From a virus, in the IMG/VR virus record IMGVR_UViG_3300010401_000063, positions 1-33,004 of that record: a stretch of 33,004 nt of DNA. The stretch is one strand, 5' to 3'. The notes under the pieces were generated by a model that was not told where the DNA came from, searched no databases, and saw only the letters and a program-made list of their open reading frames with translations. How positions within the stretch are numbered: the stretch's first letter is position 1; every line of letters begins with the position of its first letter. Below are positions 15,516-23,771 of the stretch, one piece after another. The translations under genes were made by a program, and so were the position numbers.

Positions 15516-16966
15516 GAGTCCTCGTCCCGGTCCTCGAACCCGCCATAGTCGGGCAGTTTCTGGTCATTGGTCTTGCGTTGCGTCGTGACCCACGGCCGGG
15601 ACATGCAGGCGTAGCGGGTCTCATCCGGTGCATGGTCCTCACTCTCGGTGTCCACGTCCTCGGCCTTTGATGCGTCATGTTGCAGCGCCGGGATCGTGCG
15701 AATCGTGTGTATGCAGGTGGAGAAGAAATAGATCATGGGGCGGCCTTCTTCCCCTTTGAGCCGCGCGCGCAACTGATCCCAGCCGCCGAGCGCGCCGGCC
15801 TGTGCCACACGCTTGTTATCTGCGCGGCGGAAGATCACGCCGAGCCGCGAGGCAATGCTCGGTCCGCCATCCTCGGCAAACGCGGACGGGTCGAGTACGC
15901 CCACCTGAAACTGCTCGTCCTGGGCGTCCCGCTCGCGGATACCCTTGCCAACCTCTTCCGCCGTGAGCTTCAGGCCCACGTTCGGCTGATCCGGCTTCAT
16001 CCCGTACCACTCGCGGTACTTGATCAGCGCGCCGCGCGGGAACTGTGCGAGTTCACCATCAGAGACCGCATACCAGCCGACCGAGAACGGCTTGGCCGAT
16101 CCCCAGTCCATCGCACGAAAGCGGGTCCAATGCTTCGGGAGCGCCATCGGCGTCACGACATGCCGGCGGGTCGAGAACTCGGGGAAAAACGCGCCCTCGA
16201 TCGCATCCCAGTCGCCCTTCAGCCACGCATTGACCAGCTCGGCCGAGCCGACGAGATACAGCCGGTTGATGTAGTCCGGGTCCGAGGCCAGAAGGATGCG
16301 GTTGTTCTCCACCCGGCTCGGGATGAATACGTAGCGATGCGGCTTGCCGTTCGGCAGCGTTCGCGTCAGCACCCGCATTCCCAAGGGTGCAGGATCGATA
16401 TAGCGCTGCTTGATCCAGCTCTGTCCTGCGCCACCCGGATTTCCGGTCAGAAGCAGTTGCGTCGGCACCTTGTGGGCGCTACGCAGGACACCGTTCAGCC
16501 GATCGATGGGCCGTGAGTCCGGATACTGGCCGGCTTCCTCGACACAGGCGTCCGTAACGTTCTGGCCCTGATACTTCTCGGCATCCTCGACGCGCTCGAG
16601 CGGACGAAACCGGAGACGCCCTCCCCACGGGAAGCGCCACGTCTTTTTCTGGTCCGACCACTTTGCGCCGAGCGGGCCGTAGATTTCCGATGAGCGTTCG
16701 ATGGCGTCATCGAGCATCGGCAACTCACGGCGAAAGAACACCGCATTGAAGTGCCGGCCGTAGCGCCGGGCTTTCAGCCCATACTTGCCGAGAACGCCGT
16801 CGGTCTTGCCGCCGCCGCGCGCGCCGCCGTAGAAAATCTCGGGCAACGGACAATCAATTAGACTTTTCTGGGGCCCCTGCTGTGGCCGCCACACCATCTG
16901 CGTACTGGTGTTCCCACTGTTCGGCGGTGAGGGGCTCGTCGGAGATGTCTCTGTGTCGAAGCTCAC
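15500..16966 (-). CDS. terL: Terminase large subunit (packaging ATPase/nuclease)
   Basis: 488 aa from the GTG at 16964-16966. ATPase: Walker A GGARGGGKTD at about residues 47-56, Walker B-like VTDACVEEAG at 137-146 with the catalytic Glu pair, and a TGNPGG coupling segment near 174-179. RNase H-like nuclease: acidic residues in RAMDWGS (D287), GVLDPSAFAED (D359) and a C-terminal HAPDETRYACMSRP (D448 or nearby). It cuts concatemeric DNA and drives it into the procapsid. A second start (ATG at 16897, residue 24) gives a protein beginning MVWRPQQGPQKSL and a shorter overlap with TerS. I cannot decide between them. Confidence 0.9.
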   Translation of the reverse strand: MSFDTETSPTSPSPPNSGNTSTQMVWRPQQGPQKSLIDCPLPEIFYGGARGGGKTDGVLGKYGLKARRYGRHFNAVFFRRELPMLDDAIERSSEIYGPLGAKWSDQKKTWRFPWGGRLRFRPLERVEDAEKYQGQNVTDACVEEAGQYPDSRPIDRLNGVLRSAHKVPTQLLLTGNPGGAGQSWIKQRYIDPAPLGMRVLTRTLPNGKPHRYVFIPSRVENNRILLASDPDYINRLYLVGSAELVNAWLKGDWDAIEGAFFPEFSTRRHVVTPMALPKHWTRFRAMDWGSAKPFSVGWYAVSDGELAQFPRGALIKYREWYGMKPDQPNVGLKLTAEEVGKGIRERDAQDEQFQVGVLDPSAFAEDGGPSIASRLGVIFRRADNKRVAQAGALGGWDQLRARLKGEEGRPMIYFFSTCIHTIRTIPALQHDASKAEDVDTESEDHAPDETRYACMSRPWVTTQRKTNDQKLPDYGGFEDRDEDSWKVA

Positions 16967-17162
16967 CCGTGAATTCCGTTGCGCTCAAATCTGGCAGGGT
17001 CTTTTTCAGGAGACCGAGTGCCGCCGCGACCTGCGTCGGGCTCAGCTCGATCTTTCCCATGACGTGATCGACGAGACGACGCGCGATCATTCCCGTTCGA
17101 ATTCGTTCACGGACTTTCTCGGGAGTCCACGGCCGTCCGGGATGGGGTCGTCGCGCTGGCAT
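16854..17162 (-). CDS. terS: Terminase small subunit
   Basis: 102 aa. GGAG lies 6 bases before the ATG. The pattern KVRERIRTGMIARRLVDHVM, then GKIELSPTQVAAALGLLKKT, LPDLSATEFTGELRHRD and EPLTAEQWEH, is typical of small terminases of this phage group: a helical oligomerisation/DNA-binding core and an acidic tail that recruits TerL. It overlaps the oxygenase-like gene upstream by 56 bases and TerL downstream by 44-113 bases, depending on the TerL start. Confidence 0.8.
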   Translation of the reverse strand: MPARRPHPGRPWTPEKVRERIRTGMIARRLVDHVMGKIELSPTQVAAALGLLKKTLPDLSATEFTGELRHRDISDEPLTAEQWEHQYADGVAATAGAPEKSN

Positions 17163-17568
17163 TCGTAACTCCGTACTCGACTAGAAGATGAATCCGGTCC
17201 GTTCTACCGTCATTGGTCGCCCAGTGCACCGGCTCTCTCTGCACCACATAGCGATGGCCGGCCCTCAGATGACACTGCCTGTCCTTGCCGCCTTCGAGCC
17301 ACCCGTTCCAGCAGTTGACGTTCGAGGACAGCACGAGATGGTGCGTGATGCCCCGGATCGCCTCGTCGTTGTGACGATGGATCACGCCACCCGGCGGAAT
17401 GCGGATGAAGAAGGCCCGACTGCAGGGCTCCCAGAAGTCCGTGACTTCCGCCGTCTGGTAGCAGCGATTCTCGGAGCGGATGTCACGCCACTCGGCTTTT
17501 TCAGCGAGCGCACGCAACCGGCGCATGTCGGTCTTCGAGAGCTTGCCGATGAGGGAAGCAAAGCTCAC
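17107..17568 (-). CDS. 2-oxoglutarate/Fe(II) oxygenase-like protein (aspartyl/asparaginyl hydroxylase family)
   Basis: 153 aa, GTG start overlapping the previous stop by 4 bases. A double-stranded beta-helix core is visible: AFFIRIPPGGVIHRHNDEAI carries the iron-binding H66-x-D68 pair, ITHHLVLSSNVNCWNGW is the central strand, and AGHRYVVQREPVHWATNDGR gives the distal His (H115) and an Asn/Arg set. R125 in RTDRIHLLVEY would bind the 2-oxoglutarate carboxylate. The family hydroxylates Asp or Asn side chains. The substrate here is unknown, and the position between virion-surface genes and TerS suggests a virion or host protein. It could also be an inactive relative acting in assembly. Confidence 0.65.
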   Translation of the reverse strand: MSFASLIGKLSKTDMRRLRALAEKAEWRDIRSENRCYQTAEVTDFWEPCSRAFFIRIPPGGVIHRHNDEAIRGITHHLVLSSNVNCWNGWLEGGKDRQCHLRAGHRYVVQREPVHWATNDGRTDRIHLLVEYGVTNASATTPSRTAVDSRESP

Positions 17569-17885
17569 GTGAAGCCTTCGAGGTTCTCAACCACGTACTC
17601 CTCATCGGTTGAGAGCTGGTTGTCGGTGTCGTAATCGGTCTGCACGGTCAGCAACCGCTGCTCGAAGCGATTGCTGTCGTTCAGGATGCGATTGGCATCC
17701 GAGGGGATCGTGATCTCGACACTCGTCTGCGGGGCGATCACGGTCCAGCCGATGATCTCCTGCTTCGTGCCCGTCGTGATGTCATCGAGACGATAACGCG
17801 CGGTGAGCGGCAGAAAGAGCGCGCGATCCTCATCCTCGAACGTCACGCGGAACTTTTTGCGGGACAGTTCCCGCACCGGACGCAT
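17565..17885 (-). CDS. Probable virion-associated protein, 106 aa
   Basis: The ATG follows the previous stop directly (TAAATG). Mixed beta composition: SRKKFRVTFEDEDRALFLPL, WTVIAPQTSVEITIPSDANR, ILNDSNRFEQRLLTVQTDYD and an acidic C-terminus with EEYVVENLEG. Resembles small phage tail or neck proteins whose sequence I cannot assign. It is the last gene of the adhesin-type block before the oxygenase-like gene. Confidence 0.5.
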   Translation of the reverse strand: MRPVRELSRKKFRVTFEDEDRALFLPLTARYRLDDITTGTKQEIIGWTVIAPQTSVEITIPSDANRILNDSNRFEQRLLTVQTDYDTDNQLSTDEEYVVENLEGFT

Positions 17886-18266
17886 TTACGCGGCCGCGAA
17901 GGTCAGTGTGGCAGTGAGCTGCCAGCTCTGCGTGTTCGTCTTGGTCCCGAGCGATTCGACCTTTCGCTGCCACATCACCCCGGCCGTGGACGCGTTGAAC
18001 GTGCCCCACTCCTGCCAGGCGAAGTTCGCCTCGGAGGTTCCGTAGAGCGCGCGGTAGGTGATCGCGCCATTCGTACGCTGGGGGTAAGTGGCTTCCTGAC
18101 CCTTGCGCAGCTTGTTGCTTGCTGCCTGAAGGTCAGTCTGCGCGGCCGAGAATGCCGTCGATGAATCACCGACTCCGAGGTAGGCATTCGAGGCGTTGAT
18201 GAAGGTCGCCGAGTCGTTCATCGCGCATTTGGCGATCTCGATGGCTCCGGCATTGGTCAGGCCCAT
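17886..18266 (-). CDS. Probable tail-fibre-associated protein, 126 aa
   Basis: Beta-rich sequence starting MGLTNAGAIEIAKCAMNDSA with AYLGVGDSSTAFSAAQTDLQ, TYPQRTNGAITYRALYGTSE, AWQEWGTFNASTAGVMWQRK and a final QSWQLTATLTFAA. Similar proteins occur beside receptor-binding proteins in tailed phages and contain the N-A-Y-L-G-V-G-D-S pattern. The stop is directly followed by the next ATG (TAAATG). Confidence 0.55.
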   Translation of the reverse strand: MGLTNAGAIEIAKCAMNDSATFINASNAYLGVGDSSTAFSAAQTDLQAASNKLRKGQEATYPQRTNGAITYRALYGTSEANFAWQEWGTFNASTAGVMWQRKVESLGTKTNTQSWQLTATLTFAAA

Positions 18267-18473
18267 TTACTTTCTCCAGCGTTGGGTGGGGAAGAGGTCC
18301 CCGAACACGACAATCTCGACACAGGCGGGGTCGGCGAGGTCCGCCTGCAATGACTTCAATCGATCGACCTTGTCATCGCCGGTGGGCGCTGCGCGCGGGC
18401 CGCGCTCGCCGTCGTACTTCGAGACATAGGCGAACTCGACGACCGATGCGAGTCTCATTGGATCGCTGCTCAT
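18267..18473 (-). CDS. Hypothetical 68-aa protein
   Basis: Small soluble protein (VEFAYVSKYDGERGPRAAPT, KSLQADLADPACVEIVVFGD, FPTQRWRK at the C-terminus). The start overlaps the previous stop by 4 bases and the stop abuts the next ATG. No family recognised. The tight coupling supports that it is translated. Confidence 0.45.
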   Translation of the reverse strand: MSSDPMRLASVVEFAYVSKYDGERGPRAAPTGDDKVDRLKSLQADLADPACVEIVVFGDLFPTQRWRK

Positions 18474-19300
18474 ACGCCCCTGATCAGAATGCGGGCTTCG
18501 CGCCCGAGAATGTTGATACGCCGTGGCTTCGTCGGCACACGGACACTGAATGAACTGGCATCGGTCACGCGGACATTGAGATCGTCCGCGACCGTCAGCG
18601 ACAGCACGCCGGTGAAGATGTTGATCAGCGATGCGTCATCGACGCTCACCGTCAACGTGTCGCTCGCGGTGATGGACTGCGCCGGTGTCGCGACGCTCGA
18701 TGTCTCACCGGAGAGAGTCACCGAGAGCGAATCGACGACGTCGGCCGTCACCGAGAGTGCTGACACATCGGTGATCGAGACCGAGAGCGTGTCGCTTGCG
18801 GCCTTGTCGGTGACGCCGCTCTGGCTCAGGGCCAGAGTTTCGGAGACTGAGACGGGCAGACCGTCCCCGACTGCCAGATGATTGAGAAGCTGCGAGGCTT
18901 CCGTGATGGAGACGCGGACCGTCTCGCCGCTGACGATGAAGTTCTCATCGACCGGCTGTTCGAGCCACTGGACACTGAGCGTGTCCGATACCGCGATGTC
19001 CGCAATCGTCGCCGGGGTCTTGGCCCCGATGTCGTGATAGGGGCCGGGATTGAGATAGACCCGGAGTTCGGTGACGTTGATACGTCCCTCCAGCATCGTA
19101 AGGGACGAATTGTCCGAAACAGAGACCGAGCAGGTATCGCTCGCGGTCAGTTCATTGAGTTGACCCGAGATCGAGCTTTCGGAGACCGCTACCGAACAGG
19201 TATCGGTGACCGTCTGCGCTTCGCTGAGGCCCGCCGTCGATGCAGGCCCGGGCAGTCCCCAGACCGCAAGGGAGGTGAATAAGGCGCGAGTGAACGCCAT
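18470..19300 (-). CDS. Repeat-rich beta protein, adhesin-like, 276 aa
   Basis: Built almost entirely of about eight units with the pattern (A/V)SDTLSVS(V/I)(T/S)(D/E)xSxL, each about 18-35 residues. Examples are LTASDTCSVSVSDNSSL, AASDTLSVSITDVSALSV and ITASDTLTVSVDDASLI. The C-terminal 25 residues are different and basic (TKPRRINILGREARILIRGV). Such Ser/Thr/Asp-rich repeats form stacked beta strands in surface and tail proteins. No enzyme motif. A signal peptide is possible but not clear (ALFTSLAVWGLPGPASTAGL) and in a phage particle protein may be a beta segment. Confidence 0.55.
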   Translation of the reverse strand: MAFTRALFTSLAVWGLPGPASTAGLSEAQTVTDTCSVAVSESSISGQLNELTASDTCSVSVSDNSSLTMLEGRINVTELRVYLNPGPYHDIGAKTPATIADIAVSDTLSVQWLEQPVDENFIVSGETVRVSITEASQLLNHLAVGDGLPVSVSETLALSQSGVTDKAASDTLSVSITDVSALSVTADVVDSLSVTLSGETSSVATPAQSITASDTLTVSVDDASLINIFTGVLSLTVADDLNVRVTDASSFSVRVPTKPRRINILGREARILIRGV

Positions 19301-19957
19301 TTACACGATGATGAAAGTCACCCCGTTCGCGGGCGCTTCCGTCAATGCCTGATACGTGAAGCGACCCCGGCCGCCATTGAGTGCGTACGCTGTGATGCGC
19401 GTCGCCTGGTACTGCACGGCACCCGAAGTGAATACGATCACCTTGCCGACGTAGTGATCGGCGGTGGCTTCCGTGATCGTCGACGTTTCGAGGATAGTGC
19501 TGGTGGCCGTGAAGCCCGTGTTGTCGATGGTCGCGGTCTGCATGGTGAGTGCAGCCGTGCCCTGATTGGTTGCCGCCGTGGAGCTCGTCTTGATCTGGTC
19601 GACGTCGACCTTGAGATCGACCGAGCCGCCAATCAGCGAGTCGTACACGTTGGCCGGGACGACCATGTAGTCCTGTCGCACAGGTAAGGCCCCGGACTTG
19701 TTGACCGCAACCGTGAGCATGCCGAGCGTGCCGGTGTCGGTCGTGTTGAGCGGGCAGGTGTACTTGCCGTTCTCATCGTGCGTGCAGCTCGTCGCGTCGT
19801 TTTTCTGTGCACCCGCGCCGTTGTTCTTGTTGAGCCGGATATCGGCCTGCGCGAGGGTCAGCGCCGTTTCGGCGGTCTTGCCGTCCGTCTCATCCAGGAA
19901 CTGACCCAGTACGACAGTGACAGCCGTGGACTGCTTCAGGAAACCACACAGGGCCAT
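19301..19957 (-). CDS. Virion protein of the receptor-binding region, 218 aa
   Basis: Starts MALCGFLKQSTAVTVVLGQF, followed by LDETDGKTAETALTLAQADI, KYTCPLNTTDTGTLGMLTVA and ALPVRQDYMVVPANVYDSLI, then an S/T-rich linker and a C-terminal domain (DHYVGKVIVFTSGAVQYQATR). The first half (G-Q-F-L-D-x-T-D-G, LNTTDTGTLG, GALPV, Y-M-V-V) recurs in phage proteins encoded near tail fibres. Starts with a 1-base overlap and stops directly before the next ATG. Confidence 0.55.
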   Translation of the reverse strand: MALCGFLKQSTAVTVVLGQFLDETDGKTAETALTLAQADIRLNKNNGAGAQKNDATSCTHDENGKYTCPLNTTDTGTLGMLTVAVNKSGALPVRQDYMVVPANVYDSLIGGSVDLKVDVDQIKTSSTAATNQGTAALTMQTATIDNTGFTATSTILETSTITEATADHYVGKVIVFTSGAVQYQATRITAYALNGGRGRFTYQALTEAPANGVTFIIV

Positions 19958-20685
19958 TAGCGCATTCCTCTAAGGTGATAGCCGGATGAGATCGCCGCGA
20001 TCGATGACCCGCCTGCGGCTCCCGGGGGCGGATTGGAGGCGCCATTGGTAACTGAGCCTGACGTTGTAAACCCGAGGCCGTTCGGCCCCTGATCGACCGA
20101 GCTCGTGTCGTTCAGGGCATGCGAGAACAGAAGGCCCGTCGTGATGACGCGCGTGGTCGCGGCGGCCTCTGCGCGCAGCTCCGCATTGGTGAACGCACGA
20201 CTCCATGCGCGTATATGCGCCACTTCACCGTTGAAGCTCGTGACCGCTGAAGGGTCTGCGAGCTGCCCGATACGGATGTAACGCTGAAGCTGCGAGAGTG
20301 CCGTGAAATTCTGCTTCTCGATCAGTGTCGTCGAGTCGCCGATGAACCAGGTCGTCAGTGGATTCGCGCCCGAAGGGCGGGACACCGCGATGTAGGTCCA
20401 GGTGTTGATGGGCAACGTCGGCGCGCCGAAGCCAAAGCCGCTGCCGTTCGCGGCGGCATCGAAGGCGCCGGTCGCCCCTGTTGTGCCATTGTTGTAGCAC
20501 TCGATCGATTCGTCCCGGTCGTTGTTGAGCCGCGAGAGGGAAATGAACGGCTCGAAGCCGGTGAAATTCACCATCTGCTTGAACCAGCCGGCGATCGTGG
20601 CGTTGTTGGACGCCGGCGTGAGATCGAAAGAGGTCGTCAGGTCAAAGAGAATATTGGCGCTGGCGCCATTGATCCGGACGCTCAT
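19957..20685 (-). CDS. LamG/concanavalin-like lectin domain protein, 242 aa
   Basis: Residues about 15-205 read as one jelly-roll lectin domain: TIAGWFKQMVNFTGFEPFIS, NTWTYIAVSRPSGANPLTTW, QRYIRIGQLADPSAVTSFNG, EVAHIRAWSRAFTNAELRAE and the closing TGLLFSHALNDTSSVDQGPN. The strand order and the G-E-V-A-H-I-R-x-W motif are typical of LamG/laminin-G-like modules used for carbohydrate recognition. The C-terminus is Gly/Ser-rich. Probably binds host glycans at the virion surface. Confidence 0.65.
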   Translation of the reverse strand: MSVRINGASANILFDLTTSFDLTPASNNATIAGWFKQMVNFTGFEPFISLSRLNNDRDESIECYNNGTTGATGAFDAAANGSGFGFGAPTLPINTWTYIAVSRPSGANPLTTWFIGDSTTLIEKQNFTALSQLQRYIRIGQLADPSAVTSFNGEVAHIRAWSRAFTNAELRAEAAATTRVITTGLLFSHALNDTSSVDQGPNGLGFTTSGSVTNGASNPPPGAAGGSSIAAISSGYHLRGMR

Positions 20686-23387
20686 ACACCCGCCGCCGGG
20701 ATCTTGTAGGCCCAGACACCCTGGTCATTGATCGACACGAGTGCGCGCCGGCCGCTGCCCATGTCGACGATCTGACACTTCGAATAGCTCTGCGCACCGG
20801 CCGCTGGGGGCGTCTGCCCGCCGCCTGCCGCCGCAACCGTGGAATACGTCCATGTTGAATTCACGGGGTTCGTCGGATCGTTCATCTTCAGCTTCCCAAC
20901 CGTCGTGCCGCCGTTGATCTGGTTGTAGAAGAGGAACGCGTAGGACTTCGCATCCCACATGCCGTACCAGCCCGCACCACTTGCGGGGTTGCTGCCACTT
21001 GGAACCTTGCGCACGAAGCGCGTCGTCGCCTTCTTCGAGAGGTCCCAGATGTAGATATCGCCCGAACTGACATCATTGCCGACCGCAAGCGGCGGCCACG
21101 TGTTGTAGGTGCAGGCCACCCAGTTGATGACGGGGTTTCCTGCTGCGGGCTGCACGTTGTAGCGGGTGATGGTCCCCGTCTTGCCAATGCCCCACGCCGA
21201 TTCACCGGCAATCGGTGCGGACTGCGGTACCTTCTGGAAGCCCATCGCTTCCTGATTGAGCGGGTCCCAGCATCCGGGACAGGCCTCGTAGTCCGAAGGC
21301 ATCGAGCCTGCGCTGCTGAGCGTGAGGCCCATGTATTGCCAGTAGCCGGCACCAATGCCCGCATTCGACGCGACCGTGGCGTACGGTATGGGGAACGCCG
21401 AGTACGTGTCACCGCAGCGGCCGCGATCGAAGAACCATCCGCCGGGTGACTGGCCCGAGTTGCCGGAGGAAAAGTCCGTCGTATACGGATACGCGAGCTT
21501 GTCGAGGCCCTCGCAGAACACCGGCGTATTCCACGTGTGCATGCCTGGGGGCATGCCATCTGCGTACGACACCTTGGCGTAGATGTTGTTCTGCAACGCC
21601 GAGGTGTTGATCTGGTTGTCGGGCGAGCGGTCCGTGAGTCGCGTCCACTTCGGCGTGTTGGCGCGAAGAAGACACTCATAGACTTCGTTGCCGGCGTAGT
21701 CGTGGTGGCCACCGTTGGCGGCGAGAAGCATTGCCCCACGCTTCTGATCGACCACGGCACCATTGAAGGCACCGACCACAATTCCCACACCCGAATCGGA
21801 GAGGACACTCGGATTAGTCGGTGCGGTCGCGAGGAACTGCGCATGCGTAAGCAGACGCGTCCACGTCTTGTCCGTCATCGCCGAGTACCACGTCGGGATC
21901 GCGTTATCGATCGGGACCGTGGGCATCTGCGTCGAGCAGATCATCTGATCGAACTTGTGCGACCAGCCCTGCGGACTCATCACCGGCTGGCTCGTCGCCC
22001 CGCCATTGAAGGGCGTGAAATTGAGCACTGACCAGCCGTAGGGCTGACCATTCGCCACGCCGAGATAGTCGCCCGCGAAGTCGAAGATGAACGAGGGATA
22101 GGACGTGATCGGCGTCCAGCTCGCATCGCCCGGATAGGCGTAGTACACCTCGATGCCCGTCGTCTTTGCGGGCGTGTTCGAGGGATCGTTCAGCCAGTTG
22201 CCACTCAGCGTCGCGGCTTTCCGGCCCGGCGTGATGACATGAAGGATGTGCACCCACTGATCCGCGGGGAACGTCCAGCAATTCTGGTTGTTGGTCGAAC
22301 TCTGCCCACCGAGAGGCAAGGGGCCATTCACGAAGCAGGTCGCATCGTGAGTACCACCCGGCTGAATCAGCGCATTGCCGCCGTTGTCCTGCGGGTTGCG
22401 GAGGAACGCGTTCGGGTTAGACCCGACGTTCGTGTACTGGTTGTACCAGCCGCCTCCGTAGGAGGTCGTGATCTGCGAGACTATTTCCTGGGAGCAGTTC
22501 GCATACCACCCAGTGAGCATCATGTACTTGCCGGTACCGTTGCCGGATGGGTTCGTGTTCTCGATATCCGCCATGCGCGAGGCGGAGAACTTCACCGCAT
22601 ACGCAATGTAGATTTTCGAGCTGCGAACCGTCTGCGCCTGCGGCGGACTCGTCCCGGGACTGCCGGCGAGATAGTCCGAGTGCACCACATGCCCACCGCC
22701 CTGATAGTTGGTGAACATCTCAGGGTGGAAGTGCGCGTAGTTCTCCAGAGGAAGAACAGGCCAGCCAGGCTTGTTGATGTCCCCGGTGACCGGGAAGATC
22801 GAACGCAACCATGCGTACTGCGGAAGCGCGCCCTGCGGGAAGCGCATCTCGAGGCACCCATCCTTAAAGATGCCGTCGCCCGGGTTCTGGAAGATGAACT
22901 GACGCGCCGTCGGTCGGTCGGTTGCACCCAGAAACTTCTCGACTGTTGCCGGATCATCGAAGCGATGCGCCCAGATGACGCCGTTGGCGGTCGAGCGGTT
23001 GATCCAGTCCTGCTGCAGGTTCGTCGCGGGCGGTGTTCCGGCCTGCGTCGTTGCGCTCTGCTGGCTCGAATACCCCGACAGGTTGTTGTTCGCATCCTTC
23101 GCGCGCACCCGATAGGTGTGCGTGGAGTTCGCGGCATTCCCCGTATCCGAGTACGAGAGCTGGATTCCGAGCGCAATGGTCGTCGTGCCGTCCTTCAGGA
23201 TGTCGTAGCCGGCAAGGCCCGATCCGCCCGTATCCGTCGAGGCGCTCCACGAGAGATCGATGCGACCGGTATCAATCACGGTCGGCACATTCAGCACGGG
23301 AACAGTCGGGGGGATCGTGTCGATGTCGAACACGATCCGGTCGAGGCGACTCACGATGAGGCCCCAGGGCGCCGCAGGGGTGGCCAC
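20682..23387 (-). CDS. Large virion protein: fibronectin-III domain plus carbohydrate-active-like body, 901 aa
   Basis: Residues about 28-117 form a fibronectin type III module (PTVPVLNVPTVIDTGRIDLS, STHTYRVRAKDANNNLSGYS). The following 380 residues contain VRSSKIYIAYAVKFSASRMA and MMLTGWYANCSQEI, and WVHILHVITPGRKA, WTPITSYPSFIFDFAGDYLG, resembling polysaccharide-lyase or laminarinase-type jelly rolls. The last 400 residues hold about six repeating Trp-containing beta units (GAMLLAANGGHHDYAGNEVY, WVACTYNTWPPLAVGND, WYGMWDAKSYAFLFYNQING) resembling a propeller. No catalytic set was identified. GTG start without a good ribosome site, so the N-terminus may start later. Confidence 0.55.
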   Translation of the reverse strand: MATPAAPWGLIVSRLDRIVFDIDTIPPTVPVLNVPTVIDTGRIDLSWSASTDTGGSGLAGYDILKDGTTTIALGIQLSYSDTGNAANSTHTYRVRAKDANNNLSGYSSQQSATTQAGTPPATNLQQDWINRSTANGVIWAHRFDDPATVEKFLGATDRPTARQFIFQNPGDGIFKDGCLEMRFPQGALPQYAWLRSIFPVTGDINKPGWPVLPLENYAHFHPEMFTNYQGGGHVVHSDYLAGSPGTSPPQAQTVRSSKIYIAYAVKFSASRMADIENTNPSGNGTGKYMMLTGWYANCSQEIVSQITTSYGGGWYNQYTNVGSNPNAFLRNPQDNGGNALIQPGGTHDATCFVNGPLPLGGQSSTNNQNCWTFPADQWVHILHVITPGRKAATLSGNWLNDPSNTPAKTTGIEVYYAYPGDASWTPITSYPSFIFDFAGDYLGVANGQPYGWSVLNFTPFNGGATSQPVMSPQGWSHKFDQMICSTQMPTVPIDNAIPTWYSAMTDKTWTRLLTHAQFLATAPTNPSVLSDSGVGIVVGAFNGAVVDQKRGAMLLAANGGHHDYAGNEVYECLLRANTPKWTRLTDRSPDNQINTSALQNNIYAKVSYADGMPPGMHTWNTPVFCEGLDKLAYPYTTDFSSGNSGQSPGGWFFDRGRCGDTYSAFPIPYATVASNAGIGAGYWQYMGLTLSSAGSMPSDYEACPGCWDPLNQEAMGFQKVPQSAPIAGESAWGIGKTGTITRYNVQPAAGNPVINWVACTYNTWPPLAVGNDVSSGDIYIWDLSKKATTRFVRKVPSGSNPASGAGWYGMWDAKSYAFLFYNQINGGTTVGKLKMNDPTNPVNSTWTYSTVAAAGGGQTPPAAGAQSYSKCQIVDMGSGRRALVSINDQGVWAYKIPAAGV

Positions 23388-23436
23388 ATCTAGCGCTTAC
23401 AGATCGCGAGGCGCGGGAAGAACCGGCACAGGATCT

Positions 23437-23769
23437 TCACGCAAAGCTCACACCGAAAGGGGCGTCCGGCACCCTCCGGTCGATGTCGAAGCTGCCTGCC
23501 GGGGACAGCTGCGATTTGGCGCCACTCTTGGCGACGATCCGTGACTGCGCGGTGTGCGTGCCGTTGGTCAGCGTGTCGAAGCCTGCAATCCCTGCAAGGG
23601 GCAGCTGGTACTGACCGTTCGCGGCGAAGGCGACCGGCACGGAGACCGAGGGCTTGCCGTCGAAGGAGAGTTCGGACCCTGCGTACTGGGACGCATCGAA
23701 GACCGAGGCGTCGGTGTTCTTGCCCGAGTGCTGCCAGCCAATGGTGATCGGATTGAGGATGTTTGCCAT
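23437..23769 (-). CDS. Small beta-sandwich virion protein, 110 aa
   Basis: ATG at 23767-23769, two bases after the stop of the gene upstream. Product starts MANILNPITIGWQHSGKN and contains ASQYAGSELSFDGKPSVSVP, FAANGQYQLPLAGI and GTHTAQSRIVAKSGAKSQ, an Ig/fibronectin-like alternation of strands. It lies between two large modular proteins and may be an independent surface module of the same assembly. Weak ribosome site, probably coupled to the upstream gene. A longer frame extends upstream over the neighbour and is rejected. Confidence 0.6.
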   Translation of the reverse strand: MANILNPITIGWQHSGKNTDASVFDASQYAGSELSFDGKPSVSVPVAFAANGQYQLPLAGIAGFDTLTNGTHTAQSRIVAKSGAKSQLSPAGSFDIDRRVPDAPFGVSFA

Positions 23770-23771
23770 AT

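Noticed and set aside
14274-15548. Long plus-strand frame opposite the portal gene (and similar ones at 22239-23393, 26322-27608 and 3860-4786)
   Set aside because: High-GC antisense shadows: Arg/Leu/His-rich, no ribosome sites, no domains, opposite to clear genes.
18540-19220. Possible CRISPR-like or tandem DNA repeats
   Set aside because: The DNA repetition follows the protein repeats of the SDTLSVS protein; spacing is irregular and there are no identical repeat units.
19301-19957. Lipoprotein reading of MALCGFLK
   Set aside because: The Cys is at residue 4 without a preceding hydrophobic signal segment, and the protein belongs to a virion block.
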